Origin: Dehalococcoidia bacterium SM23_28_2
GTDB lineage: Bacteria > Chloroflexota > Dehalococcoidia > SM23-28-2
Length of the DNA stretch: 24,782 nt
NCBI GenBank assembly: GCA_001303545.1
Contig: LJUA01000007.1
Span: 1 to 24,782 of the forward strand
Direction: 5' to 3'
The position numbers were made by a program, and so were the translations under genes. Positions 7,124 through 14,175 of the stretch are shown here, in pieces. Under the pieces are notes generated by a model. It saw only the letters and a list, made by a program, of their open reading frames with translations. It ran no database searches and was not told the origin of the DNA. Numbering within the stretch: position 1 is the stretch's first letter; the number at the start of each line of letters is the position of its first letter.

Positions 7124-8562
7124 CTCCCGTCGGCGATGCCTGCCAGGCGCTTGGCCAGGTCGATCTTCTCGGCCAGGTTCGCCTGTCGATACATAGCTAT
7201 CCGCTGAGCCTGCGGAGAGCCGGCCCCGTGCATGCACTCCACCAACGCGGAGCAGCTCGACATGCCCTCGATGAGACGAGCCACACGAATCCTGGCCTCA
7301 GTGGAAAAATCGGCGGCGCCCCGGAAGTACTTCTGAACGTACGGCCCCACCACGGGATGCCGCAGATCCTTCTCGGAGGGCAGAGTGCCGAGGAGACCGC
7401 CTGCTATGTCGTGCGCCAGGCGGGCTATCTCATAGGTGAACCTAGTGGTATTCATCTTGACGGTGTTGGCCAAGAGAGGATTCACATAGCAGACGCCCGA
7501 GGGCGTCATCTGCCCCTCGGAGGAGCAGGCCAGAGAGCAGTTGAAGAGCGTCTCGGTGAGGTGCACCATCTCCACCAACTTGTCGCGAATATGAGCGGCA
7601 TCTGCCACCCCATTGCAGCGGGCAATAAGGGCGGCCGCCCCGATAAGTACATCGGCCAGCCCGCCCTTGCATGCCCCGTAGTTCTGGCGGTGATAAGAGG
7701 AAAACGCCTCCACCACAGGCAGGGCAAACTCAGACTCCCCACACATAAACACCCGCTCCCAGGGCACGAAGACATTATCGAACACGATCAGCGCTTCGCC
7801 ACCCACCGAGCCGAAGCAGGGGTTGCCCTGGTCTATCTCGCCCCCCAATTTCCGTTCGTCGTTGGTCTGCCGTCCGAAGATGAAGGTCAGCCCCGGCGTG
7901 TCAGCGGGCACAGCGAAAGAGACGGCGTAATCGCTGTCTTCTTCGCGCATGGCGGTGGTGGGCAGAACCACCAGCTCGTGGGAATTGACAGCGCCCGTCT
8001 GGTGGTGCTTGGCCCCGCGCACCACGATCCCGTCCCTCCGGCGCTCGACCACCCGAACGTAGAGGTCCGGGTCTTCCTGTCCGCTGGGACGGAGAGCGCG
8101 GTTGCCTTTGGAGTCGGTCATCGCCCCATCGCACATGACATCGGTCTCCTGAACGTAGGCCACGAAGTTCTGCAGACGGCTGTGATATTCAGTCCCGTGC
8201 TCTTGGTCAATGAGATAGGTAACGATGTACAGGGCGTTCAGGGCATCGAAGCCGACACACCTTTGGAAGCAGGCGCCCGTCTGCTGCCCCAGGGCTCTCA
8301 GCAGCTTCACCTTGCGCACCAAATCGTCAGGGCTCTGGTGGATATGGGTGAAGCGATTGATCCGCCGTCCGCTGAGATGAGAGGTGGCAGTGGCGAGCTC
8401 CTGATAGCGCGGATCATGCGCCAGTTCATAGGTCATGGCCGCCGCATTTGCGTGCGGCCTAGTCAGAGGGTGCTCTACCACGTCCTCGATCTTCTCCCCG
8501 AAGGCATAGACCTCCCGCTTCAACTTGCGGAGGCTTTCCCTGTATTCCTCTCCGGTCAACAT
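7120..8562 (-). CDS. 4-hydroxybutyryl-CoA dehydratase-like [4Fe-4S] flavoprotein (HpaB superfamily)
   Basis: A 480-residue protein of the HpaB / acyl-CoA-dehydrogenase-like fold. The decisive observation is that it retains the iron-sulfur ligand set of clostridial 4-hydroxybutyryl-CoA dehydratase (AbfD: C99, C103, H292, C299, recalled numbering), here at C98, C102, H291 and C298. The spacings CxxxC and Hx6C are identical. The neighbouring residues Q100, T189, E256, Y295 and K299 also correspond one-for-one. Ordinary 4-hydroxyphenylacetate 3-monooxygenases lack this cluster. The known enzyme dehydrates 4-hydroxybutyryl-CoA to crotonyl-CoA and isomerises vinylacetyl-CoA. The ATG has GGGAGGT 6 nt upstream. 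No other 4-hydroxybutyrate-pathway gene is adjacent, so a related CoA-thioester substrate is possible. Confidence 0.85.
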   Translation of the reverse strand: MLTGEEYRESLRKLKREVYAFGEKIEDVVEHPLTRPHANAAAMTYELAHDPRYQELATATSHLSGRRINRFTHIHQSPDDLVRKVKLLRALGQQTGACFQRCVGFDALNALYIVTYLIDQEHGTEYHSRLQNFVAYVQETDVMCDGAMTDSKGNRALRPSGQEDPDLYVRVVERRRDGIVVRGAKHHQTGAVNSHELVVLPTTAMREEDSDYAVSFAVPADTPGLTFIFGRQTNDERKLGGEIDQGNPCFGSVGGEALIVFDNVFVPWERVFMCGESEFALPVVEAFSSYHRQNYGACKGGLADVLIGAAALIARCNGVADAAHIRDKLVEMVHLTETLFNCSLACSSEGQMTPSGVCYVNPLLANTVKMNTTRFTYEIARLAHDIAGGLLGTLPSEKDLRHPVVGPYVQKYFRGAADFSTEARIRVARLIEGMSSCSALVECMHGAGSPQAQRIAMYRQANLAEKIDLAKRLAGIADGS

Positions 8563-8634
8563 CGCTGCACCTCCCGGTCCCGTGGCCTCTGGCGCCGCGG
8601 CCTCTGCCCGCGGCGTCCATTCCTCTGCCTCGTT

Positions 8635-8662
8635 TCTATCGCGCCGATGCGAGCCACGTCAA
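8635..8662 (-). promoter_or_regulatory. Candidate promoter for the dehydratase-like gene
   Basis: On the minus strand, TTGACG (8657-8662), a 16-nt spacer and GATAGA (8635-8640). The -35 is strong (five of six) but the -10 is weak (three of six). Its -35 is the mirror image of the -35 of the divergent promoter 12 bp away. Confidence 0.35.
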
Positions 8663-8664
8663 GC

Positions 8665-8707
8665 GATAATTTCCTTGACAGGGGAGCCGTATCTGGGGAT
8701 AATTTCC
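8665..8707 (+). repeat. Direct repeat GATAATTTCC, copies 33 bp apart
   Basis: The ten-base word GATAATTTCC occurs at 8665-8674, touching the -35 box, and again at 8698-8707, covering the -10 box. The 33-bp period is about three helical turns, so a protein could contact both on one DNA face. It may also be chance reuse of a -10-like word. Confidence 0.5.
8675..8703 (+). promoter_or_regulatory. Strong sigma-70-type promoter for the alpha/beta-hydrolase gene
   Basis: Perfect -35 TTGACA (8675-8680), ideal 17-nt spacer and GATAAT (8698-8703, five of six). Transcription should start near 8710, giving a leader of about 60 nt before the ATG at 8769. The best promoter match in the window. Confidence 0.75.
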
Positions 8708-8768
8708 GCATCAATCTTGGCGGCCTGGCTCGTCGCATCGTCATGCCCGCCGCCCGCGGAGACAGCAG

Positions 8769-10007
8769 ATGATGAGCAAGATGGCAACCGCTTGGAGACA
8801 ACTACCCCACCTGTGGATGGCTCTGCTGGCCGTCGCCGCTCTGGCCCTCGCAGTCTCATTGGCAGTCGCCTGCGGCAACGGGCAGGATGAGGGCTCATCT
8901 CCCACCGCGGTCCTCACCATTACCCCTGAGGGGCAGACCCCATCTGCCACCACGGTCCCCACCATCGATGCCGAGGAACTGAGCGAACGCGGCCCGTTTT
9001 CGGTGGGAGTGACAACGCTGACCCTGGTGGACGAGTCGCGGCCCACCGACGCCAACGGCAGCTACGCCGGCACCGACAGCCGTACTCTGGTGACCGAGGT
9101 GTGGTACCCAGCCGAGGTAGAAACACAAGCGACTGAGGTTCGGAACGCCACTCTTGACCTTTCGCAGGCTCCTTATCCTCTGATCGTCTTCAGCCACGGC
9201 TACACGGCCGTCCGGCGACAGGCAGTCTACTACACAACTCATCTGGCCAGCCACGGCTATATCGTCATCTCGCCTGACTACCCGTTGAGCAACGGCATGG
9301 CGCCCGGCGGCCCCAGGTCGGGCGATGTCCTCAACCAGCCTGGCGATGTGAGCTTCCTGATCGATAGCTTCCTCGCTTTCTCCGAGGATCCAGGCAATAC
9401 ATTCGAGGGCGCCATAGACGAAACAGCCATCGGCCTCACTGGCCACTCCCTGGGAGGACTGACGACAATCCTGACCACTTTCGGCCCCCTGGCCGACCCG
9501 CGGGTGAAAGCGGCCGCGCCTCTTTCCGCACCGGCCTGCCTGGTAGGCGCCGAAACCTACGAGGGCTCTGACACCCCTGTCCTTGTCATCGGCGGAACCG
9601 ACGACCAGGTGGTGTCCTTCGACAGCATTCGCCAGACCTACGACGCCGCCAGCCCGCCGAAGTACCTGCTCGCCCTTGTGGGCGGCAACCACCTGCGGTT
9701 CGGCGACGGCGATATGGAAGACCCTGACCCGGGCGCACTGCAGAGCGTTGGCGGCGAAACGTTCCTCCAAGATAGTCTGCGGGTCATGCAAGCGACCGGC
9801 GCCGATCCCACCACCTGCCCGGAGGCCGAGATCTCCGACCAGGACCTGGATGCAGACCGTCTGCATGAGCTGACCTGCCTCTTCGCCACCGCTTTCTTCA
9901 ACCACTACCTTAAGGGCGACGAAGGCGCCGCCAGCGTTCTGACCAGCGAGTTCGCCCAGACTATCCCCGAGGCGGAACTGGATATCGGCCAGTCCTCGAG
10001 CGAGTGA
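8769..10007 (+). CDS. Alpha/beta-hydrolase lipoprotein (PETase/chlorophyllase/PAF-acetylhydrolase-like)
   Basis: A 412-residue secreted lipoprotein: hydrophobic signal segment at 15-34, lipidated Cys at 35 (LAVACGN), then a Thr/Pro-rich linker to about residue 70. The catalytic domain has an oxyanion-loop HGYTAVRRQ (143-151), nucleophile elbow GHSLGG with Ser227, acid in IGGTDDQVV (Asp278 or 279) and His308 in GGNHLRF. The combination of FSHGY, 'HLASHGYIVISPDYP' and GHSLGG resembles the dienelactone-hydrolase-related group that includes bacterial polyester hydrolases, chlorophyllases and PAF acetylhydrolases. The substrate is therefore probably an extracellular ester, not further defined. The ATG at 8769 has GGAG 7 nt upstream; a second ATG follows immediately. 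Transcribed from the strong promoter at 8675-8703. Confidence 0.9.
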   Translation: MMSKMATAWRQLPHLWMALLAVAALALAVSLAVACGNGQDEGSSPTAVLTITPEGQTPSATTVPTIDAEELSERGPFSVGVTTLTLVDESRPTDANGSYAGTDSRTLVTEVWYPAEVETQATEVRNATLDLSQAPYPLIVFSHGYTAVRRQAVYYTTHLASHGYIVISPDYPLSNGMAPGGPRSGDVLNQPGDVSFLIDSFLAFSEDPGNTFEGAIDETAIGLTGHSLGGLTTILTTFGPLADPRVKAAAPLSAPACLVGAETYEGSDTPVLVIGGTDDQVVSFDSIRQTYDAASPPKYLLALVGGNHLRFGDGDMEDPDPGALQSVGGETFLQDSLRVMQATGADPTTCPEAEISDQDLDADRLHELTCLFATAFFNHYLKGDEGAASVLTSEFAQTIPEAELDIGQSSSE

Positions 10008-10033
10008 CGGCAACCGGCCACCCGCCCCTGAGG

Positions 10034-10921
10034 CTACTCCACCCGCACACCGGCCAGCTTTTCCAGGGCCTTCACTAGGCTCTGAATGCCCTCGCCGCCC
10101 AGCCCATCGGCCTCCACGGCGGCGAATAGCTGGTGCACCAGGCTCGTCCCCGGCAGGGGCAGCGAGCGCTTGTCCGCCTCCTCCAGAGCCAGGCGCAGGT
10201 CCTTCTGCTGGTGGGCCACCTTGAAGCCGGGAGCAAAGTCGCGCTCCACGACCTTGGGGGCCAGGTTCTGGATGGCCCAGGAGGTGCAGGCGCCCCCGCT
10301 CACGGCTTCGATCATCGTCCTCGGATCTGCCCCCGCCTTGACGGCGAACACAAGCGCCTCGCACATGGCCAGGTTGTTCAGGCCGCCGACGATCTGGTTG
10401 CAGAGCTTGACCGTCTGGCCGGCGCCGCTGGGGCCGCAGTAGGTAATGGTACGGCCCATCGCCTCCAGGATGGGCCGACAGCGGGCGAGCGTGGCCTCCG
10501 AGCCGCCCACCATGATGGACAGCGTGCCGCCAATAGCGCCTACCTCGCCGCCGCTGACGGGCGCGTCGAGCATCTCGACGCCTGCCTCAGCCAACCGGCC
10601 AGCGACGCGGCGGGTCACCTCCGGCGAGATGGTGGACATGTCGATCACCACCAGCCCTGGTCGGCCCGCTTCGACGATGCCGCCGGGGCCGAGGGCGACC
10701 TGCTCCACATCCGGCGAGTCGGATACCATGGTTATGACAACATCGGAGCGCTCGGCTACCTCTCGCGGGCAGGAAGCCTCCACCGCTCTTTCCCTCACCA
10801 GCTCGTCGATGCCTGGTCGGCTGCGATTCCACACCGTGAGCGAATATCCGGCCTTCAGTAGATTGCGGGCCATCGGCCGACCCATAATGCCCAGCCCAAT
10901 GAAACCGATGCGTTCTGCCAT
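10034..10921 (-). CDS. NAD(P)-dependent beta-hydroxyacid dehydrogenase (3-hydroxyisobutyrate dehydrogenase family)
   Basis: A 295-residue two-domain dehydrogenase. The Rossmann motif GLGIMG lies at 9-14, with VWNRS after the second strand (Asn-Arg rather than Asp at the cofactor ribose site, which often goes with NADP(H)). The substrate-binding signature DAPVSGGEVGA starts at 119, and the catalytic Lys is K172 in GQTVKLCNQ with the supporting Asn176. The family includes 3-hydroxyisobutyrate dehydrogenase, tartronate semialdehyde reductase and glyoxylate/succinic-semialdehyde reductases; the sequence does not decide among them. AGGAGG lies 5 nt before the ATG. It follows the SDR gene by 62 nt on the same strand, probably in one transcript from the promoter at 11860-11888. 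Confidence 0.92.
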   Translation of the reverse strand: MAERIGFIGLGIMGRPMARNLLKAGYSLTVWNRSRPGIDELVRERAVEASCPREVAERSDVVITMVSDSPDVEQVALGPGGIVEAGRPGLVVIDMSTISPEVTRRVAGRLAEAGVEMLDAPVSGGEVGAIGGTLSIMVGGSEATLARCRPILEAMGRTITYCGPSGAGQTVKLCNQIVGGLNNLAMCEALVFAVKAGADPRTMIEAVSGGACTSWAIQNLAPKVVERDFAPGFKVAHQQKDLRLALEEADKRSLPLPGTSLVHQLFAAVEADGLGGEGIQSLVKALEKLAGVRVE

Positions 10922-10983
10922 GTCTTCCTCCTGCCGATGTCAGGCCTGTGAGTGGCCGTAGCCGATCTCTGACGCTGCCATCC

Positions 10984-11814
10984 CTAGTACATCACTATCC
11001 CGCCGTCGATGTTGACGGCCTGGCCGGTCATATAGTCCGACTGGCTGGAGGCCAGGAAGGCCACCAGGTTGGCTACGTCCTCGGTCGTCTCCAGCCTACC
11101 CAGCGGGATCTCCGCGGCGGCCTCCTGAATAACCTGTTCGTAGGGTACGCCGCGGAAGTTGGCTTCCACCTGCCAGCCCCACCGCTGAAGGTCGGTGTCC
11201 ACCTGTCCTGGGCAGACGGCGTTGACCTGGATGCCGCTGGGAGCCAGCTCGATGGCCAGCACGCGCGTGAAGGCGATGATTGCTGCCTTGGCTGCACAGT
11301 AGGCGCCCAAGGCGATAGAGGGCCTCTTGGCGGCAATGGAGGAGATGTTGATGATCTTCCCCCCTTCCCGGTGGGTGACCATCGTCCGAGCCACCCGCTG
11401 GGAGCACAGAAAGGCGCCGGTGGCGTTGATGGCCAGGGTCTTGTTCCAGGCTGCTTCCTCCATCCAGAGCAGGGGCGCCGGGCCCGGAGCGCCGCCGGCA
11501 TTATTCACCAGGACGTCGATGCGGCCAAAGGCATCCATGGTCTGGGCCACCATCTCGTCCACGGACTTGCTGTCAGTCACGTCCACCCTCAGCGGCAGCC
11601 CGCGCACACCCAGGGCGCTGATCTCATCGGCTGTGCTCTTCAAGCCCTCCCACATGCCCAGACCGTAGCCGGCGAACTCCTCGAACTCGCGGCAGATGTC
11701 GGCCACCACCACATCCGCGCCTTCCCCAGCCAGCCTGAGCGCTGTAGCCCGACCGATGCCTAGCTTGCGGCCGGCCCCCGTAACGATGGCTACTTTTCCC
11801 TTGAGATCGTACAT
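10984..11814 (-). CDS. Short-chain dehydrogenase/reductase (SDR, FabG-like)
   Basis: A 276-residue classical SDR: cofactor motif TGAGRKLGIG (12-21), VDVT after strand 4, NNAG (104-107), and the catalytic Ser at 158/159 with Y172 and K176 in YCAAK. The C-terminus ends in GQAVNIDGGIVMY, as is usual. An insertion around residues 41-60 (EFEEFAGYGLGMWEG) is longer than in FabG and may shape the pocket. I favour ATG at 11814 (MYDLKGK, the usual SDR start, GGGGG 7 nt upstream); ATG at 11820 is the alternative. The open frame continues far upstream to 12498, but that stretch is antisense to the methyltransferase gene. The substrate is probably a hydroxy/keto compound handled together with the adjacent beta-hydroxyacid dehydrogenase. 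Confidence 0.92.
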   Translation of the reverse strand: MYDLKGKVAIVTGAGRKLGIGRATALRLAGEGADVVVADICREFEEFAGYGLGMWEGLKSTADEISALGVRGLPLRVDVTDSKSVDEMVAQTMDAFGRIDVLVNNAGGAPGPAPLLWMEEAAWNKTLAINATGAFLCSQRVARTMVTHREGGKIINISSIAAKRPSIALGAYCAAKAAIIAFTRVLAIELAPSGIQVNAVCPGQVDTDLQRWGWQVEANFRGVPYEQVIQEAAAEIPLGRLETTEDVANLVAFLASSQSDYMTGQAVNIDGGIVMY

Positions 11815-11859
11815 CCTCATACCCCCAGTTGCATTCAGAGAAGCGTCGGTGTCGCAGCG

Positions 11860-11888
11860 ACTATAGGAAGGAACCGACCGCCAGTCAA
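11860..11888 (-). promoter_or_regulatory. Promoter for the SDR / hydroxyacid dehydrogenase operon
   Basis: On the minus strand, TTGACT (11883-11888), a 17-nt spacer and TATAGT (11860-11865). Each hexamer matches five of six. Transcription would begin about 35-40 nt before the start codon. Confidence 0.7.
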
Positions 11889-11897
11889 GCGCCTTGG

Positions 11898-11926
11898 TTG
11901 ACAGCCTTCCCTGCTTGGTACATGAT
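11898..11926 (+). promoter_or_regulatory. Promoter for the methyltransferase / alanine-dehydrogenase-like operon
   Basis: TTGACA (11898-11903, perfect), a 17-nt spacer and CATGAT (11921-11926, four of six). It diverges from the SDR promoter with only 9 bp between the two -35 boxes. A CAAG-CGC-CTTG palindrome (11886-11896) lies between and partly within them, so one regulator could control both. Confidence 0.6.
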
Positions 11927-11955
11927 ACGGCGCAGCAACCCATACGGACGGAAGC

Positions 11956-12957
11956 ATGACGACCAGCGAAACAGACCGCGACCCCGTGCTCAGAGCCGTA
12001 CGTAGCTGGCAGCCGGCTCGCGTGCTCATGACCGCCAACCGGCTGGGCATCTTCGCCGCTCTGGGCAAGGAAGCTCTCACCGCGGCAGAGGTCGCCCGCC
12101 GCTGCGACACCCATCCTCGCTCCACGACCCTCCTCCTCAACGCCTGCGTGGCCCTCGACTTCCTGTGCAAGGAGGGCGACCGCTACGCCAACTCGGCTGC
12201 TTCCCTCCGGCACCTCATTCCGGGCACGCCCACCTACATGGGCGATGCCATCAAGCACGACGAATGGCTCTACGCTGTCTGGGCGAACCTGCAGAAGGCC
12301 GTGCGCACCAACCGGCCGGTGCGCCATCTCGCCCGGCCGCCCGACCAATCCGAGGTCTGGAAAGAGTTCTCCCTGGCCATGCACAACCTGGCGATGCGAA
12401 CCGGCCCCCTGCTCGCGGCCACCCTCGACCTGTCGGGCAGGCGCCAACTGTTCGATTGCGGCGGCGGAGTCGGCACCCACTCCATATTCCTGGTACAACG
12501 ATACCCCGGCCTGCGGGCGACCGTCCTCGATCTCCCGGAGACCATCGAGCTGGCGAAGGAGGTCATCGAGCGGCTCGGCCTGACGGACAGGATCACCACC
12601 CGCGCCGGAAACTACTTCGTGGACGATTTCGGCGAGGAGAACGACGTGGTCCTGCTATCGTCGATCCTCCATTCGATGCCGCCGGAGTCAAGCCGTTCGC
12701 TTCTGGAAAAGGTGCATCGTTCTCTTGTGCGCGGCGGCTGGGTGGTAGTGCATGAGATCCTCCTCGACCCCGAAGGCACATCTCCGACCCGGGCCGCCCT
12801 CTTCTCCCTCAACATGCTGGTGAACACAGGCAGCGGGAAAGCCTATTCAGGCGAAGAGATCATGCGCATCATGGAAGAGGCCGGTTTCGTCCCTCTGGAG
12901 GTCAAGAGCTTGCCGCCGCCCGCCTGGACATCCCTGGTCATTGGCGAGAAGCGCTAG
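11956..12957 (+). CDS. SAM-dependent O-methyltransferase-like protein (class of acetylserotonin/hydroxyneurosporene methyltransferases)
   Basis: A 333-residue protein with two domains. The N-terminal winged-helix dimerisation domain (about 10-90) contains LMTANRLGIFAAL and LTAAEVARRCDTH, typical of the plant-type O-methyltransferase family (Methyltransf_2). The C-terminal Rossmann domain has the SAM motif FDCGGGVGTHS starting at 166, then VLDLPE (acidic residue for the SAM ribose) and a VVLLSSILHSMPPE segment where family members carry catalytic or cofactor residues. The acceptor is unknown; relatives act on small aromatic or isoprenoid hydroxyls, but some act on other groups. The ribosome binding site is weak. 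The stop is 11 nt before the alanine-dehydrogenase-like gene, so the two are co-transcribed. Confidence 0.88.
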   Translation: MTTSETDRDPVLRAVRSWQPARVLMTANRLGIFAALGKEALTAAEVARRCDTHPRSTTLLLNACVALDFLCKEGDRYANSAASLRHLIPGTPTYMGDAIKHDEWLYAVWANLQKAVRTNRPVRHLARPPDQSEVWKEFSLAMHNLAMRTGPLLAATLDLSGRRQLFDCGGGVGTHSIFLVQRYPGLRATVLDLPETIELAKEVIERLGLTDRITTRAGNYFVDDFGEENDVVLLSSILHSMPPESSRSLLEKVHRSLVRGGWVVVHEILLDPEGTSPTRAALFSLNMLVNTGSGKAYSGEEIMRIMEEAGFVPLEVKSLPPPAWTSLVIGEKR

Positions 12958-12968
12958 GAAGGGACACC

Positions 12969-14078
12969 ATGATCGTTGGCACCATCCGCGAGACCAAGAT
13001 CGAGGAGCACCGAGTGGGCCTCACGCCCCTTGGCGTCAGCGCCCTGACGCAGGCCGGCCATACCGTCCTGGTTGAGCGAGCCGCCGGCGAGGGCAGCGGT
13101 TTCAGCGACGACCAGTATGGCCAGGCGGGAGCGACTCTCCTCAACACCCCCCAGGAAGTGGCCGCCGGCTGCGACCTGCTGGTCAAGGTAAAGGAACCGA
13201 CACCCGCGGAATATGCTCTCCTGCGGCCGGGCCTCATCCTCTTTACCTACCTTCACCTGGCAGCTCTGCCCGAGCTAACGAAACGAATCCTCGACTCCGG
13301 CGTCACCGCCATCGCCTACGAAACGGTGCAACTCCCGGATGGCTCGCTGCCCCTCCTGGCACCGATGAGCCAGGTGGCCGGCCGCATGGCAGCCGAGATC
13401 GGTGTGCACCTGCTGAAGCGCCCCGGGCCAGGACGCGGCAGGCTGGTGGGTGGCGTGGCCGGCGTCGCACCAGGGCGGGCGGCGGTCCTGGGCAGCGGCA
13501 GCGTGGCCACCGCCGCCTGCCGGGTGCTCATCGGCCTGGAAGCTCGCACCACCGTCATGTCCCGCGACCTGCGCCGACTGGCCTATCTGGAAGAGCACTT
13601 CGGCGGCCGCATTGCCACTCGGGTGGCCACATCAGCGACCGTCGCCCAGGAACTGGCCGGGGCCGACCTCCTCATCGCTGCCATCCTCATCCCAGGCGCG
13701 GCCACCCCAAAGGTGGTGACCCGCGAGATGGTGCGCTCCATGGGGCCAGGAGCGGTCATCGTTGATGTTTCCATCGACCAGGGCGGTGCCGTCGAGACAT
13801 CCCACCCGACCACCCACGCCCAGCCGACGTTCGTGGAGGAAGGCGTGGTTCACTACTGCGTCCCGAACATGCCCGGCGCCGTGCCTCAGACCTCCACCGA
13901 AGCCCTAACCTCGGCCACCCTGACCTACGTTCTGAGCCTGGCCAGCCAAGGCCTGGACGCCATCCGTCAGGACACCGCCCTGGCCAACGGCCTGAACGCC
14001 TTTCAGGGCAAGCTTACCTGCGTAGGAGTGGCGGAAGCGCTGGGCCTGCCCTACACTCCACTGGAAGAACTGCTGTAG
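12969..14078 (+). CDS. Alanine dehydrogenase family protein, predicted NADP-type
   Basis: A 369-residue protein colinear with alanine dehydrogenase (Mycobacterium Ald numbering recalled). The catalytic set is present at the expected positions: R15 (EEHRVGLTP), K75 (LVKVKEP), H96 (YLHLA) and D270 (VSIDQGG), followed by NMPGAVPQTST. The cofactor site differs from the NAD-specific enzyme. The nucleotide loop reads GSGSVA instead of GxGxxG, and the residue at position 198, an Asp that binds the NAD ribose in Ald, is Ser, followed by Arg199. That pattern usually indicates NADP. The reaction would be reversible oxidative deamination of alanine to pyruvate or of a related amino acid. GGAAGGG precedes the ATG. 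It is co-transcribed with the methyltransferase gene 11 nt upstream. Confidence 0.9.
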   Translation: MIVGTIRETKIEEHRVGLTPLGVSALTQAGHTVLVERAAGEGSGFSDDQYGQAGATLLNTPQEVAAGCDLLVKVKEPTPAEYALLRPGLILFTYLHLAALPELTKRILDSGVTAIAYETVQLPDGSLPLLAPMSQVAGRMAAEIGVHLLKRPGPGRGRLVGGVAGVAPGRAAVLGSGSVATAACRVLIGLEARTTVMSRDLRRLAYLEEHFGGRIATRVATSATVAQELAGADLLIAAILIPGAATPKVVTREMVRSMGPGAVIVDVSIDQGGAVETSHPTTHAQPTFVEEGVVHYCVPNMPGAVPQTSTEALTSATLTYVLSLASQGLDAIRQDTALANGLNAFQGKLTCVGVAEALGLPYTPLEELL

Positions 14079-14175
14079 AAGCCGCTCGCCGCTCGGCCCA
14101 TGCAACTACAGCCGCTGACCTGTTACCCACAGGCAAGAACGAGGAGACTTGTCGTTGTCGCGGAGCGACCACGCG

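Noticed and set aside
7120..8562. Annotation as 4-hydroxyphenylacetate 3-monooxygenase
   Set aside because: The fold is shared, but the four iron-sulfur ligands and active-site residues point to the 4-hydroxybutyryl-CoA dehydratase branch.
6571..8772. A 733-codon open frame on the plus strand
   Set aside because: Lies inside the nitronate monooxygenase gene in another frame and antisense to the dehydratase-like gene; low-complexity composition.
8895..10364. A 489-codon open frame on the minus strand
   Set aside because: Antisense to the hydrolase and out of frame with the hydroxyacid dehydrogenase; Gly/Arg-rich with no motif.
11815..12498. N-terminal extension of the SDR frame
   Set aside because: Antisense to the methyltransferase gene and upstream of the SDR promoter at 11860-11888; the SDR fold starts at MYDLKGK.
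14119..14133. CCTGT-TACCC-ACAGG stem between two convergent genes considered as a terminator
   Set aside because: Only 5 bp, and no T-run on either strand.
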